Virus record (IMG/VR): IMGVR_UViG_3300037847_002848 | Coordinates: 1-34,065 of that record | Strand: one strand, 5' to 3' | DNA: 34,065 nt | Source: a virus | Shown: piece after piece, positions 5,757 to 15,087 of the stretch | Layout: each line of letters opens with the position of its first letter | Position numbering within the stretch: position 1 is the first letter of the stretch | The notes under the pieces: model-generated | The model's database searches: none | What the model was told of the DNA's origin: nothing | The model's input: only the letters and a program-made list of their open reading frames with translations | Program-made: the position numbers and the translations under genes

Positions 5757-7883
5757 ATGGAAAAAGAAATAAACGAATTAGCGCAAAGCCTCGAAGCTGA
5801 ATTAAATCCTGAGGTAATGGACGACGACGAGCTCCAAGGCATTCTTGGTAAAGAGATCGACGACGCAATCGATTATTCGGATAACTGGGTATCTCCGGTC
5901 AGAGCATCTGCTACTGAGTATTATCAGGGTAAGCCGTTTGGTAACGAGGAAGACGGGCGCAGCCAAGTTGTCAGCATGGACGTACGGGATACCGTACAGG
6001 CTATTATGCCATCTTTGATGCGTATTTTTAATTCTACTGAGCGAACAGTTGAGTATGCCCCTCAGGGGCCAGAAGATGTAGCGGCAGCCAAACAAGCTAC
6101 AGAGTATGCAAATTTTATTATTAATAGAGATAATAATGGCTTTGTGGAGCTCCACGCAGCTTTTAAAGATGCGTTAATACGTAAAGTTGGTATTTTAAAA
6201 TGTTACTGGGACGACAGAACAAAATACGAGACACACGATTTAAGTGGATTAGACGATAACGCTCTAAACGCTCTTATGGCTGACCCAGCCGCCGACGTAG
6301 AAATAGTTGCGTCTGAGCCTATGGGCGATCCTATAATGGATCAGAATACAGGCGAAATATTACCATCTCCCATGATGCACGCTGTTAGAGTTACTTACAC
6401 GCACCCAGACGGACGTGTAAAATTAGAAGCTGTACCATGTGAAGAGTTTCTCATTTCACGTGAAGCAAAGTCTATCGAGCAAAGTGACTATGTAGCACAC
6501 CGGCGTATTGTCACAGTATCTGAGCTTGTGTCTATGGGCTATGACTTCGACGAAGTTTCATCATTAGCGTCAGCTCACGACGACATGAATACAAACGTCG
6601 AGAGAACTACACGTAACCCAGCCTTAGCTAATGAGATGAATGAGCGTGACGACGACGCAATGAAAAAAGTTCTATATGTCGAAAATTACATAAAAGTCGA
6701 TTACGACATGGATGGCATTGCAGAGCTCAGAAAGATATGCACAGCCGGCGACGGTAATAAAATTTTAGCTAACGAGCCTTGCGGCATGGCCCCGTTTGCG
6801 TCGTTTTGCCCAGATCCAGAAGCCCACGACTTTTACGGTATGTCAATCGCTGACGCCGTAGCCGACGTCCAGCGCATTAAGTCTAACATTATGCGTAACA
6901 CGTTAGATAGCTTAGCTATGTCTATTCACCCACGGGTTGCCGTGACTGAAGGCATGGTAAATTTAGACGACGTTTTATCAACTGAGGTAGGCGCTATAAT
7001 CAGGCAAAGAAGCGCCGGTCAGGTTCAGCCACTTTCTATGCCGTTTGTTGGCCAACAGGCATTCCCAGTTTTACAATATATGGACGAAGTCAAAGAGGCA
7101 CGTACAGGCATATCTAAAGCATCTGCCGGCTTAGATGCTTCAGCTTTACAGTCTTCTACAGCGGCAGCCGTAAACGCTACCGTTACGGCGGCGCAACAAC
7201 ACATAGAAATGATTGCTAGAATTTTTGCTGAGACAGGCATGAAGCGCCTGTATCAAATTGTTTTATACTTAATAACCACGCACCAAGACGCCCCTAGGAT
7301 GGTTCGCCTTACAAATGAATTTGTGCCAATCGATCCTCGTGTATGGAATTCCAACATGGATGTATCTATAAACGTGGCGCTTGGCCGTGGTTCAGATAGC
7401 GAGCGCATGATGATGTTGCGCCAGATTGGCGAAATGCAGAAAGAAGCAATGCAAACTATGGGCGCTGTCAACCCACTTACTGATATAAATAAGTTGGCAA
7501 ACACATTAAAAGCTATGACTGAGTTAGCTGGTTTTAAAGACACGTCACAGTTCTGGAGTGACCCAGCCCAGTTTCAGCCTCCACAGCAAGAAGAGAAGCC
7601 AGACATTAACGAGCAACTTATCGCGGTTCAAATACAGCAAATACAGGCAGACATACAAAAGAAAGCGGCTGAGCTACAGTTAGAACGTGAGAAAATGATT
7701 ATGGAAGATGATCGTAAGCGTGACGAGCTGGATGCAGATCTGTTTGTAAAAGCTGAAGAAATGCAAGCTAAATATGGCACACAACTTAACGTCGAAAAGA
7801 TTAGATCTGATTTAGCTATTAACAGAGAAGTGATGAAATCTCAGGCTGACATAATTAAAGGGTCTATAGATGACGAAGAGTAA
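5757..7883 (+). CDS. portal protein (head-tail connector)
   Basis: A 708-residue portal forming the dodecameric ring at the capsid vertex through which DNA is packaged and ejected. ATG 5757 is chosen over an in-frame ATG at 5715 because GGAAGGTG precedes it and the upstream stop (5753-5755) is 1 base away. Acidic N-terminus; podoviral portal core with VADVQRIKSNIMRNTLDSLA near 365-385; long helical segment STAAAVNATVTAAQQHIEMI near 475-495. A charged coiled-coil tail (about 610-700) ends the protein. Length and the tail match large portals of HMO-2011-type phages. It overlaps the next gene by 14 bases. Confidence 0.9.
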   Translation: MEKEINELAQSLEAELNPEVMDDDELQGILGKEIDDAIDYSDNWVSPVRASATEYYQGKPFGNEEDGRSQVVSMDVRDTVQAIMPSLMRIFNSTERTVEYAPQGPEDVAAAKQATEYANFIINRDNNGFVELHAAFKDALIRKVGILKCYWDDRTKYETHDLSGLDDNALNALMADPAADVEIVASEPMGDPIMDQNTGEILPSPMMHAVRVTYTHPDGRVKLEAVPCEEFLISREAKSIEQSDYVAHRRIVTVSELVSMGYDFDEVSSLASAHDDMNTNVERTTRNPALANEMNERDDDAMKKVLYVENYIKVDYDMDGIAELRKICTAGDGNKILANEPCGMAPFASFCPDPEAHDFYGMSIADAVADVQRIKSNIMRNTLDSLAMSIHPRVAVTEGMVNLDDVLSTEVGAIIRQRSAGQVQPLSMPFVGQQAFPVLQYMDEVKEARTGISKASAGLDASALQSSTAAAVNATVTAAQQHIEMIARIFAETGMKRLYQIVLYLITTHQDAPRMVRLTNEFVPIDPRVWNSNMDVSINVALGRGSDSERMMMLRQIGEMQKEAMQTMGAVNPLTDINKLANTLKAMTELAGFKDTSQFWSDPAQFQPPQQEEKPDINEQLIAVQIQQIQADIQKKAAELQLEREKMIMEDDRKRDELDADLFVKAEEMQAKYGTQLNVEKIRSDLAINREVMKSQADIIKGSIDDEE

Positions 7884-8115
7884 GCAACAAATTATTGACG
7901 ACGGCCGGTATGCTGAGCGCTTACTCGATGACGCCGACTTCAATAGAATGCTTGATGAAATAAAAGGGGATTGCCACTTGCAGTTTGAATTAACTGACAT
8001 TGGCGATAAGGATGGCCGTGAGGCTATTTATATGAAATTGCGTGGTGTTGAAGCCGTCAGGCAGGCACTGCGTGCAATGATTGATAACGCGAGTATTGAA
8101 ATAAAAGCAAAATAG
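7870..8115 (+). CDS. conserved hypothetical between portal and scaffold, 81 aa
   Basis: An 81-residue protein, mainly helical and acidic (DDGRYAERLLDDADFNRMLD), ending in a helix with AVRQALRAMIDNASI. Small proteins of this kind commonly sit between portal and scaffold genes in podoviruses; no function is established to my knowledge. It overlaps the portal gene by 14 bases, so translation is likely coupled. Confidence 0.75.
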   Translation: MTKSKQQIIDDGRYAERLLDDADFNRMLDEIKGDCHLQFELTDIGDKDGREAIYMKLRGVEAVRQALRAMIDNASIEIKAK

Positions 8116-8137
8116 TCGCATAATAGGAGATAATTTG

Positions 8138-9154
8138 ATGTCAGAAGTCAACAACCCACAAGGGAATGATCTGCAATCAGCACAAAATGCAATTAGGCAA
8201 CTACTTACGCCCCAAGAGGATAACGTAACGGAGCCGAACGCGCTTGAGGCCGAAGAGACACAAGAAGAAGTTGTCGAAGAAGCCGAAATGCCTGAAGAGG
8301 AAGTTTCTTTAGAAGAAGCTGAGCCGGAAGGCGAACTTGAAGTCGAAGAGGAAGCTGAAGAACTTGAAGACCAATCTTTTGACATACTTGCACATACTGT
8401 GGAGGTAGACGGTGAAGAGATTACAGTTGAAGAGCTCCGACGTGGAAACCTAAGACAGAGAGATTACACACGTAAGACGCAAGAGTTAGCTGACGCAAAA
8501 CGTAATATGCAAGCTCAATTCGAAGAAGTCGAGCGTGAACGTGCTCAATATGCTCAACTACTTCCAGCTTTGGAAGAGCGGTTGAACCAACCAGCGGAAC
8601 AGGAGCCAGATTGGGATAAACTGTACGACACAGACCCCGTGATGGCAGCGAAAGCAGAGCGTCAATGGAATAAGCAGAAGGAAGAACGTAAAGGTCAACT
8701 GGAAGCTGTACGCCAAGAGCAAGAAAGAATGAGTAGAATTAACGAAGAGAGGAACGCGCAAATGCACGCTCGATACGTTGATGAACAAAGACAGATCTTG
8801 CCTGACCTCATACCTGAATGGCGCGATACTAAAGTCGCCAAGAAGGAAGCTACAGAGTTACGTGATTTTTTGTTAAACGAAGGTTTTACAGAAGAAGACG
8901 TAAGTGGACTAGCAAATGCTTCGCTCGTAAAGTTAGCTCGAAAAGCCATGTTATATGATCGAGGACAAACTCGCGCAATTAAGGCAAAGACTAAGCCTAA
9001 GCCGAAGTCCAAGACACTTAAAACTGGTTCTCGAAACTCACAACCTAAACCGAAAGCGGCACACACACAAGCGCTTCAGCGCGTAAAACAAACTGGCCGT
9101 GTGCAAGACGCAGCGGCTGCAATTAACACGTTACTAAGTAATAGGAGGCCATAA
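8138..9154 (+). CDS. capsid scaffolding protein
   Basis: A 338-residue scaffold that would guide procapsid assembly and then leave. Architecture is typical: a very acidic Glu-rich N-terminus (about 25-90), a central coiled coil rich in Glu, Arg and Gln (about 105-215, RKTQELADAKRNMQAQFEEV), and a basic Lys/Pro-rich C-terminus (KAKTKPKPKSKTLK) that could bind the capsid shell. ATG 8138 is preferred over TTG 8135 because AGGAGA lies 7 bases upstream. It sits between portal and major capsid genes and overlaps the capsid start (TAATG). Confidence 0.88.
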   Translation: MSEVNNPQGNDLQSAQNAIRQLLTPQEDNVTEPNALEAEETQEEVVEEAEMPEEEVSLEEAEPEGELEVEEEAEELEDQSFDILAHTVEVDGEEITVEELRRGNLRQRDYTRKTQELADAKRNMQAQFEEVERERAQYAQLLPALEERLNQPAEQEPDWDKLYDTDPVMAAKAERQWNKQKEERKGQLEAVRQEQERMSRINEERNAQMHARYVDEQRQILPDLIPEWRDTKVAKKEATELRDFLLNEGFTEEDVSGLANASLVKLARKAMLYDRGQTRAIKAKTKPKPKSKTLKTGSRNSQPKPKAAHTQALQRVKQTGRVQDAAAAINTLLSNRRP

Positions 9155-10104
9155 TGGCTATTGTAGCAAACACATTTACCGGCTATTCGGCGGTTGGTAT
9201 TCGAGAAGAATTATCGAATATTATCCAAAATATTTCGCCCGAACAAACGCCCTTCATTTCTAATGTTGGTTCAGAAAATGTGACCAACACTTACTTCGAG
9301 TGGCAGGAAGATAGTCTTTCAGCCGTTCAGACTACGGCGCAGATTGACGGCGACGATGTGACAGCATTCGACGCAACAGCGGCGACTACTCGAAAAGGTA
9401 ACTACACACAGATCTTGCGTAGAACCACAATCGTTGCAGACAACCTTGCAGACCAAGATACTGCCGGCCGCACCAACGAATTAAGTTACCAACTAGCTAA
9501 GCGCGGAAAAGAAATTCGCAGAGACTTAGAGGCTACAATGCTTCTGAATAATGCAAGCGTAGCAGGTGCAGCGGCGACAGCTCGTGAAACTGGTGGCTTA
9601 GGTGCTTGGATTGCAACTAACGAGAATGTCGGTACAGGCGGCGGTTTAACAACCGGTGACGGTACAACAGCTCGTACAGATGGTACTCAGCGTGCATTCA
9701 CAGAAACCATCTTAAAAGATGCAATGCAGCAAGCATTCGTGTCTGGTGGTGAGCCTTCAATCTTAATGGTTGGTCCGGTTAACAAGCAGACAGTATCAGG
9801 TTTTGCTGGTGTTGCAGCGCAACGCTACCAAGCTCCATCTGATAGCCCAACCACAATTATCGGAGCGGCTGACGTCTATCTATCTGATTTTGGTACATTA
9901 AATGTGGTTCCAAACAGGTTCCAGCGTGAGCGTGACGGATGGTTACTAGACCCAGAATATGCGTCAGTAGCTTACCTACGTCCGATCCAACAGGTTGAGC
10001 TTGCAAAAACTGGTGACGCTGAGAAGTCAATGATCTTAGTCGAAGCTGGTTTGAAAGTTTCAAACGAAGCTGCACACGCAATCTGTGCAGACTTAACTAC
10101 ATAA
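9154..10104 (+). CDS. major capsid protein (DUF5309 / SU10-like HK97 fold)
   Basis: A 316-residue major capsid protein. Recognisable family features are SNIIQNISPEQTPFISNVGS at the N-terminus, RGKEIRRDLEATMLLNNAS around 125-145, and PSILMVGPVNKQTVSGFAG near 208-226. DGWLLDPEYASVAYLRP near 270 is another. These match the SU10-like DUF5309 group of HK97-fold capsid proteins used by many podoviruses. It follows the scaffold and is followed by a strong hairpin. GGAGG lies just upstream of the start. Confidence 0.92.
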   Translation: MAIVANTFTGYSAVGIREELSNIIQNISPEQTPFISNVGSENVTNTYFEWQEDSLSAVQTTAQIDGDDVTAFDATAATTRKGNYTQILRRTTIVADNLADQDTAGRTNELSYQLAKRGKEIRRDLEATMLLNNASVAGAAATARETGGLGAWIATNENVGTGGGLTTGDGTTARTDGTQRAFTETILKDAMQQAFVSGGEPSILMVGPVNKQTVSGFAGVAAQRYQAPSDSPTTIIGAADVYLSDFGTLNVVPNRFQRERDGWLLDPEYASVAYLRPIQQVELAKTGDAEKSMILVEAGLKVSNEAAHAICADLTT

Positions 10105-10112
10105 TAATAGTT

Positions 10113-10132
10113 AGGGCGGCGCAAGTCGCCCT
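10113..10132 (+). terminator. post-capsid hairpin with GNRA loop
   Basis: An 8-bp stem (AGGGCGGC with GTCGCCCT, one G-U pair) closed by a GCAA tetraloop lies 9 bases after the capsid stop. It is followed by ACTTTAACT, a weak T tract. It probably causes partial termination or protects the capsid mRNA 3' end, giving capsid higher expression than downstream genes. Confidence 0.6.
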
Positions 10133-10153
10133 ACTTTAACTCAGGGGAAACTT

Positions 10154-10459
10154 ATGGGTCAAAGACGTTTATTTGATAGAGATCCTATGATGGGGACAAC
10201 CACCTACTGGCACGTTACAGATAAGGGTGAGTATATGCTTGAGACTATTCAAGACGTTACAGAAATAGCTAATAGAAATAAAAGAGAGTACAACGAAACA
10301 CCCAATAAATATAGAGATGTAAATAAGGTAGCATCTATTCCACTTTCCGTGTATTATGAATTAAAGCGTCAGGGCATCGTTGATGATCCTAAGGCTTTAC
10401 GTAAGTGGTTAAATGATGGCGATAATAGAGTTTTTAGAACAAGGGCAGGCACACTGTGA
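10154..10459 (+). CDS. conserved hypothetical head protein, 101 aa
   Basis: A 101-residue protein (MGQRRLFDRDPMMGTTTYWH start; NKVASIPLSVYYELKRQGIV near 65-85; WLNDGDNRVFRTRAGTL end). Proteins with this RVFRTRAGT ending directly follow the capsid gene in related podoviruses and are probably minor head or connector proteins, though no activity is known. CAGGGGA precedes the start. It overlaps the adaptor gene by 4 bases (GTGA). Confidence 0.75.
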   Translation: MGQRRLFDRDPMMGTTTYWHVTDKGEYMLETIQDVTEIANRNKREYNETPNKYRDVNKVASIPLSVYYELKRQGIVDDPKALRKWLNDGDNRVFRTRAGTL

Positions 10460-11076
10460 GTATAGCAAATTACACTGATCTAAAAAATACAATCGCTGAT
10501 TTTCTTAACAGAAGTGATTTAACGGCGGTTATCCCGACATTTATAAGTTTAGCTGAAGCAGATATTAACAGAAATTTGCGGCACAGACTTATGGAAAACA
10601 GAGCTACGGCTACAATCAATTCTAGATACAGTGTCTTACCCACAGACTTTGTGGAGCCCATTAGATTGCATTTAGAAGGAACTAGCCACAATCCTTTGGA
10701 GCTCATAGGTCTATTTGAAATGCAAAAGAAACGAGCTGCTTCTCAAGACGTGGCAAATAAGCCATTATTTTATGCATTAACACAAAGCGAAATAGAATTA
10801 TTCCCGACGCCTAATGTTAATTATGATTTAGAAATGTATTACTATGCAAAAGTTCCAACTTTAAGTTCAAGTACGACGACTAATAATATTTTAACTAATC
10901 ACCCAGATATATATTTGTACGGCAGCCTTAGCCACAGTGCACCTTACCTAGCAGAAGACCCAAGAATACAGGTGTGGGCTGGCTTGTATAAAAATGCTGT
11001 AGACGGCGCTAATCAGGAAAGCCAGAGATCTAAAACTAGTGGATCCGGCATGAGCATGAAGATAGAGGCGTACTAA
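10456..11076 (+). CDS. head-tail adaptor (connector) protein
   Basis: A 206-residue protein starting at GTG, overlapping the previous TGA (GTGA). The pattern YTDLKNTIADFLNRSDLTA then IPTFISLAEADINRNLRHRL then SRYSVLPTDFVEPIRL, with PLFYALTQSEIELFPTP near 110, is characteristic of the adaptor family that sits below the portal and docks the tail. No other candidate adaptor is present, which supports the role. It overlaps the first fibre-like gene by one base (TAATG). Confidence 0.8.
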   Translation: MSIANYTDLKNTIADFLNRSDLTAVIPTFISLAEADINRNLRHRLMENRATATINSRYSVLPTDFVEPIRLHLEGTSHNPLELIGLFEMQKKRAASQDVANKPLFYALTQSEIELFPTPNVNYDLEMYYYAKVPTLSSSTTTNNILTNHPDIYLYGSLSHSAPYLAEDPRIQVWAGLYKNAVDGANQESQRSKTSGSGMSMKIEAY

Positions 11077-11984
11077 TGGTAACTATCGTAAAACGTGCAA
11101 CTAAGGGCGCTCCTCTTACACACGATGAAGTTGACGCTAACTTTGAGAACTTAAACACAGGTAAAATTGGTGCTACTGGCGGTACAGTAAATGATGACGC
11201 CATTGTAAACTTTGGTAATAATACTGATTTACAAATTTATCACACAACGACTGGCAACGATGGTTATATTAAGAATAACACTGGCGAATTGTATATTCGC
11301 GGTGACAACATTACGCTAGGTGCGGTAGACCCAACAAGCCCAACATTTATTACAATGGATGAGAATGGCGCTGTTGAGTTATTTTTTAATAATAGCAAAA
11401 AGTTAGAAACAACGACAGATGGCGTAACCATCAATGGTGGTCTTACTGTTACTGGTGGCTTTACTACAGCTAGTCTAGGCGTAACAGGCGCTTTGACTGT
11501 TGATAGTATGACTGTAACAAATGCTCTAACGGCAGGCTCAGTTATAACAGGATTAATTACAGCTAGTGGTGCGGTAACAAGCGCAGGGCTTACGTCAACT
11601 GGCGATGTATCGGTAACAGGTAATGTAACGGCAAGCGGAGATATGTCTGTAAGCAATGTTTCAGCAACATCTGTTACCTCAACAGGAAATATTAGTGGTG
11701 GTCATATATCGGCTACCACAGTGACAACAACAGGCGATATTACGTCTGGAAGTAATGTTATTGCTACTGGAAGCGTAACTTCTGATAGCATAGCAGCAAA
11801 TGGTTCCATCTCTGGTGGGGCTATCAGTTCAACAGGTGCGATAACGTCAGGCGGCGGTATTAACTCTGTTGGCGATGTAACTGTAACTGGTGCGTTAAGC
11901 GTAACAGATGCAGAAACAACTAGGTCAAACCTCGATGTCGATAGGGCAGGCGAGGCATTGGCATTCAGTATAGCCTTGGGTTAA
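11076..11984 (+). CDS. repetitive tail-fibre / beta-structure protein
   Basis: A 302-residue protein. Its N-terminus (VKRATKGAPLTHDEVDANFE) is a virion-attachment module seen at the start of many phage fibre proteins. From about 115 to 285 it consists of degenerate Gly/Ser/Thr/Val repeats (TSTGDVSVTGNVTASGDMSV), typical of trimeric beta-helical fibre shafts. It ends SNLDVDRAGEALAFSIALG, without a receptor-binding head, so it may be a shaft or a platform for the separate heads encoded downstream. First gene of the fibre array. Confidence 0.8.
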   Translation: MVTIVKRATKGAPLTHDEVDANFENLNTGKIGATGGTVNDDAIVNFGNNTDLQIYHTTTGNDGYIKNNTGELYIRGDNITLGAVDPTSPTFITMDENGAVELFFNNSKKLETTTDGVTINGGLTVTGGFTTASLGVTGALTVDSMTVTNALTAGSVITGLITASGAVTSAGLTSTGDVSVTGNVTASGDMSVSNVSATSVTSTGNISGGHISATTVTTTGDITSGSNVIATGSVTSDSIAANGSISGGAISSTGAITSGGGINSVGDVTVTGALSVTDAETTRSNLDVDRAGEALAFSIALG

Positions 11985-12001
11985 ACGAAAAGGAGAAAAT
12001 C

Positions 12002-12451
12002 ATGGCTGACGCAGCGAAAGCTACAATGGAAGTTACAGTCCTTCCAGACGAGATTGCAAAAACATTCTCAGCAACAATGACTGTCACACCTGAAGACGCA
12101 AACGACAAATGGTATTACAAGCTATCTTCAGTAGATAACACAAGCTCTGACCTTATGGCAGGGTCTTTTACAGACTATACCGCTGTAGATAGCTCTACAG
12201 CGCCAACAGCCGTTGCAGGCACAGATAAAGTTAAGTTTCTATACATCAAGAATGTTGATGGAAACGGCGGCTCTATTTATGTTATTTTTGATGGTGCGGC
12301 GGTAACTTCAGCTTCGACTGATGCCATTGTTTTAGGGCCAAACGAAAGTTTTGCGGCACGTTTGCCGAATACAACTGTGGCAGATGTTCATGCAATTTCG
12401 TCAGCATCTACTGTTGAGTGTGTTGTTTGCGCTTTGCTTGACGACATCTAA
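12002..12451 (+). CDS. beta-rich structural protein, 149 aa
   Basis: A 149-residue Thr/Ser/Ala/Asp-rich protein with alternating hydrophobic residues suggesting a beta-sandwich (KATMEVTVLPDEIAKTFSAT, VKFLYIKNVDGNGGSIYVIF). No exact family recognised. The position between a fibre shaft and other fibre genes suggests a virion decoration or fibre accessory role. AAGGAGA precedes the start at proper spacing. Confidence 0.7.
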   Translation: MADAAKATMEVTVLPDEIAKTFSATMTVTPEDANDKWYYKLSSVDNTSSDLMAGSFTDYTAVDSSTAPTAVAGTDKVKFLYIKNVDGNGGSIYVIFDGAAVTSASTDAIVLGPNESFAARLPNTTVADVHAISSASTVECVVCALLDDI

Positions 12452-12468
12452 GTAAGAGGTAAGCACAT

Positions 12469-12777
12469 ATGGCTAATACGTTTAAAAACTACACGGCAGC
12501 TAATGTAGGCAAGTCTGAAGAAACTGTCTACCAAGTGCCGCAAGGTACGACTTCAGTGGTTATTGGATGTAATTTAGCCAATGTGCATACCGCTCAAGTA
12601 AAAATATCTGTCAAGGCTGCATATGTTCATTTGGTTAAAGATGTACCTTTACCAAGTGGCGCGGCCTTGTCAGTGCTTGATGGAAAAGTTATTCTTCAAG
12701 CAGGCAACACTATCACAATAGAAAGTGATACGGATGAAAGCGTTGATGTAATCGTGAGTGTGTTGGAGCAAACATGA
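12469..12777 (+). CDS. small conserved virion protein, 102 aa
   Basis: A 102-residue all-beta protein: MANTFKNYTAANVGKSEETV, then VPQGTTSVVIGCNLANV, then VLDGKVILQAGNTITIES. This pattern is shared by short structural proteins in marine cyanophages and other marine phages. Its role there is not settled. AAGAGG lies upstream of the start, and it overlaps the next gene by 4 bases (ATGA). Confidence 0.72.
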   Translation: MANTFKNYTAANVGKSEETVYQVPQGTTSVVIGCNLANVHTAQVKISVKAAYVHLVKDVPLPSGAALSVLDGKVILQAGNTITIESDTDESVDVIVSVLEQT

Positions 12778-13934
12778 GCAAGCAGAATGAGTTAGTTGAA
12801 CTTGCAAGAACTGGCGCATCAGGCGGTGGTGGGCAGAATGTTGTCATTAACGGTGCAATGCTAGTGGCTCAGCGCCAAACCACATCTACAAATGTCAATA
12901 ATAAATATGTATTAGACAGATTTTATGTTTATAGACAAAATACTGGCAGCACATATACTTGTTCTCAAAATTCTGTTTCAGACTTAGCTGGGTTTACTAA
13001 ATCATTAAAGATGGACGTAACAACAGCCGATACTTCTCTAGCATCTAATGAACAGGTTTATATTCAAACAAAATTTGAAGGCCAAATGGTGCAAAGATTT
13101 AGAAAAGGACATTCTGACGCTAAAGGTTTTCAACTTTCATTTTATGTTAAAACGAACAAAACTGGCATATATACAGTAAGATTGTACGACAGAGATAATA
13201 ATAGAAATGTATCTGGTTCATATACCGTTCCTGACGCTAACTGGAACAGATACACAGTCAGTTTTCCAGCCGACACAACAGGAAAATTTGACGATGATAA
13301 TAATAGTTCTTTAGAGTTATTTTTTCATCTTGTTAATGGTTCAGATACAACAACAGGAACTTTGCAAACTACTTGGGCTACTTCAACGGATGCTGGTAGT
13401 GCAACAGGGCAAGTTAATTTAGCTGATAGTACCAGTAACGATTGGGAAATTACTGGCATACAATTACAAGCAGGCGATAAAGCTTCAGATTTTGAACACG
13501 AACATATTTCTGAAACGGAAAATAAATGTAAAAGATATTATAATGTGTATGGCCGATCAACTGGTACAAACCAAGGCTCTTCTGCTCACGCAGGATGGTG
13601 TTATAGCACCCAAGGTGGCAGCATAAGAATACCATCAGTAGGTGGCCCTCAAATGAGAATACGCCCTGCATTAGGTTTAGTTGGAACACCATCTAATTCT
13701 GGCACTGTAGGTTCTGGCGGCACAATGGGAGTTTATACAAGTGGAGCTTGGCAACCTGCTTCGGGTAATACTTGGTATGTTACTGATGCGTCACTAGACC
13801 CAACTTTTAGAATAGATTTTAATGTATCAAGTGGCTTGCCTACTGACGGATGCTGTGGTGTTTATTTTTATAGTAGCAGTGTGCTTCCTACAGACAGTAG
13901 TTTTGCAGGCGTTACTTTAGATGCGGAGTTGTAG
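12774..13934 (+). CDS. tail fibre with carbohydrate-binding-like domain
   Basis: A 386-residue protein. Residues about 20-235 form a jelly-roll-like domain (GQNVVINGAMLVAQRQTTST, FQLSFYVKTNKTGIYTVRLY, WEITGIQLQAGDKASDFEHE), a layout typical of phage receptor-binding or carbohydrate-binding modules. The ISETENKCKRYYNVYG segment (about 242-258) is a frequent linker to a variable C-terminal head, here about 130 residues of Gly/Ser/Thr-rich beta structure. It likely contacts host surface glycans. It starts in ATGA overlap with the preceding gene and ends directly before a small gene at 13935. Confidence 0.78.
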   Translation: MSKQNELVELARTGASGGGGQNVVINGAMLVAQRQTTSTNVNNKYVLDRFYVYRQNTGSTYTCSQNSVSDLAGFTKSLKMDVTTADTSLASNEQVYIQTKFEGQMVQRFRKGHSDAKGFQLSFYVKTNKTGIYTVRLYDRDNNRNVSGSYTVPDANWNRYTVSFPADTTGKFDDDNNSSLELFFHLVNGSDTTTGTLQTTWATSTDAGSATGQVNLADSTSNDWEITGIQLQAGDKASDFEHEHISETENKCKRYYNVYGRSTGTNQGSSAHAGWCYSTQGGSIRIPSVGGPQMRIRPALGLVGTPSNSGTVGSGGTMGVYTSGAWQPASGNTWYVTDASLDPTFRIDFNVSSGLPTDGCCGVYFYSSSVLPTDSSFAGVTLDAEL

Positions 13935-14111
13935 ATGAATATTGCGAGCGCACAATATTACCAAGATTTTGATGGTGTAATTAACACTGTAAGGGTGGTA
14001 ATGGATGATGATGAAGTTCTAATGGTTCCAAAAGATGAAGTAGGTAACAGACATTGGGATGCTCTTATGGAATGGGTTGCAGACGGTAATACTATAGCGG
14101 AGGCTGACTAA
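13935..14111 (+). CDS. small acidic protein in fibre array, 58 aa
   Basis: Starts with ATG directly after the previous TAG and ends 1 base before the next ATG. The 58-residue product begins MNIASAQYYQDFDGVINTVR, continues MDDDEVLMVPKDEVGNRHWD and ends WVADGNTIAEAD. The VPxDExNxxWxxxxxWVADGN pattern is the one seen in short fibre-associated or assembly proteins of marine phages. A chaperone-like role for the flanking fibre genes is inferred. Confidence 0.7.
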   Translation: MNIASAQYYQDFDGVINTVRVVMDDDEVLMVPKDEVGNRHWDALMEWVADGNTIAEAD

Positions 14112-14112
14112 T

Positions 14113-15078
14113 ATGGCAGGCTATATAGGTGCAAACACTAGCTCAGTAAACAACAATCAAAATGCGGCTGAACGTAGAAAGAAGTTTACGTTTACAGCTA
14201 ATACGACTGTGCTATCTGGTTTAAATTTTGCGCCTGAAAAAATACACATATTCCATAACGGAATTAGGTTGGTCAGGACGACAGATTATACCGAGGCCGC
14301 AGATGGGCGAAGTGTAACCCTTGTAAACGCTGCACAAGCAGGCGATGAGGTGGTAGCTATTACGTTTGCACAAGACCCTGCGTCTGGTGCGTATACTGAT
14401 GCAGATGTTGACGCACATTTATTAGACGCAGGCGTTACGCTCGATGCAACGAATGATAGAATAGGCGTTGGTATAGCAGCTCCTACTGCACCTATTCATA
14501 TAGAAGCACCCGATAACACTGAACTTATGAACTTTACTGTAACAGGTAATGAAAAGTGGGCGCTAAAAGGTGCGTCTGGTGTTGGCTCAGATGATTACGT
14601 TTCTTTTGGTATATCTGGTGGAACTGAAGCAATTAGATGGCATGAAACAGGTTATGTTAGAATGCCGCAAACGCCAATGTTTTCTTATTTAGGTTCTAGA
14701 ACTCACACTATGGGTACTGGTGATATGGTTTGGTCTAGTGCTAATGTTTGGTCTAGTTCTGTAAATCATTCTATGAATAATGGGTCACATTTTAATCCAG
14801 CAAATGGACGTTTTACCGCTCCGATTACGGGGCTGTATCATTTTCAAATACAAGCTCAAGTTTATGGGCATAGCTCTGGTTATTTTTACACATACTTAGA
14901 TTATAACGGAAGTGTTAGGTCATACATTCAAATTAGTCAGGGTAATGTTTATTACCTTTCAACGCATCATATATACATAGAGCTTAATGCAAACGATTAT
15001 GTGAACGCTTCAAGCACAAACAATTACACAGGGTCCCAAATTCTATACCCAGCATTCAGTGGCGCATTAGTAGGTTAG
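14113..15078 (+). CDS. tail fibre with C1q-like head domain
   Basis: A 321-residue fibre protein. The N-terminus (MAGYIGANTSSV, then FTANTTVLSGLNFAPEKIHI and FHNGIRLVRTTDYTEAADGR) is a phage fibre attachment module. The middle TNDRIGVGIAAPTAPIHIEA is a common linker. Residues about 200-321 resemble a C1q/TNF-type jelly roll (GRFTAPITGLYHFQIQAQVY near 227-246, AFSGALVG at the end), used by many phages as a trimeric receptor-binding head. Its N-terminus is partly duplicated by the gene at 15354, and its LVG ending recurs in the genes at 16890 and, as LIG, at 17799. Confidence 0.82.
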   Translation: MAGYIGANTSSVNNNQNAAERRKKFTFTANTTVLSGLNFAPEKIHIFHNGIRLVRTTDYTEAADGRSVTLVNAAQAGDEVVAITFAQDPASGAYTDADVDAHLLDAGVTLDATNDRIGVGIAAPTAPIHIEAPDNTELMNFTVTGNEKWALKGASGVGSDDYVSFGISGGTEAIRWHETGYVRMPQTPMFSYLGSRTHTMGTGDMVWSSANVWSSSVNHSMNNGSHFNPANGRFTAPITGLYHFQIQAQVYGHSSGYFYTYLDYNGSVRSYIQISQGNVYYLSTHHIYIELNANDYVNASSTNNYTGSQILYPAFSGALVG

Positions 15079-15087
15079 GAGAAAACT

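Noticed and set aside
7990-8385. Minus-strand Ser-rich open frame of 131 codons
   Set aside because: It is the complement of the Glu-rich scaffold N-terminus (GAA/GAG read as TTC/CTC and shifted frames), a typical shadow.
11264-11656. Minus-strand frame of 130 codons
   Set aside because: Its Val/Pro/Thr repeats mirror the repetitive fibre-shaft gene on the plus strand. No start signals.
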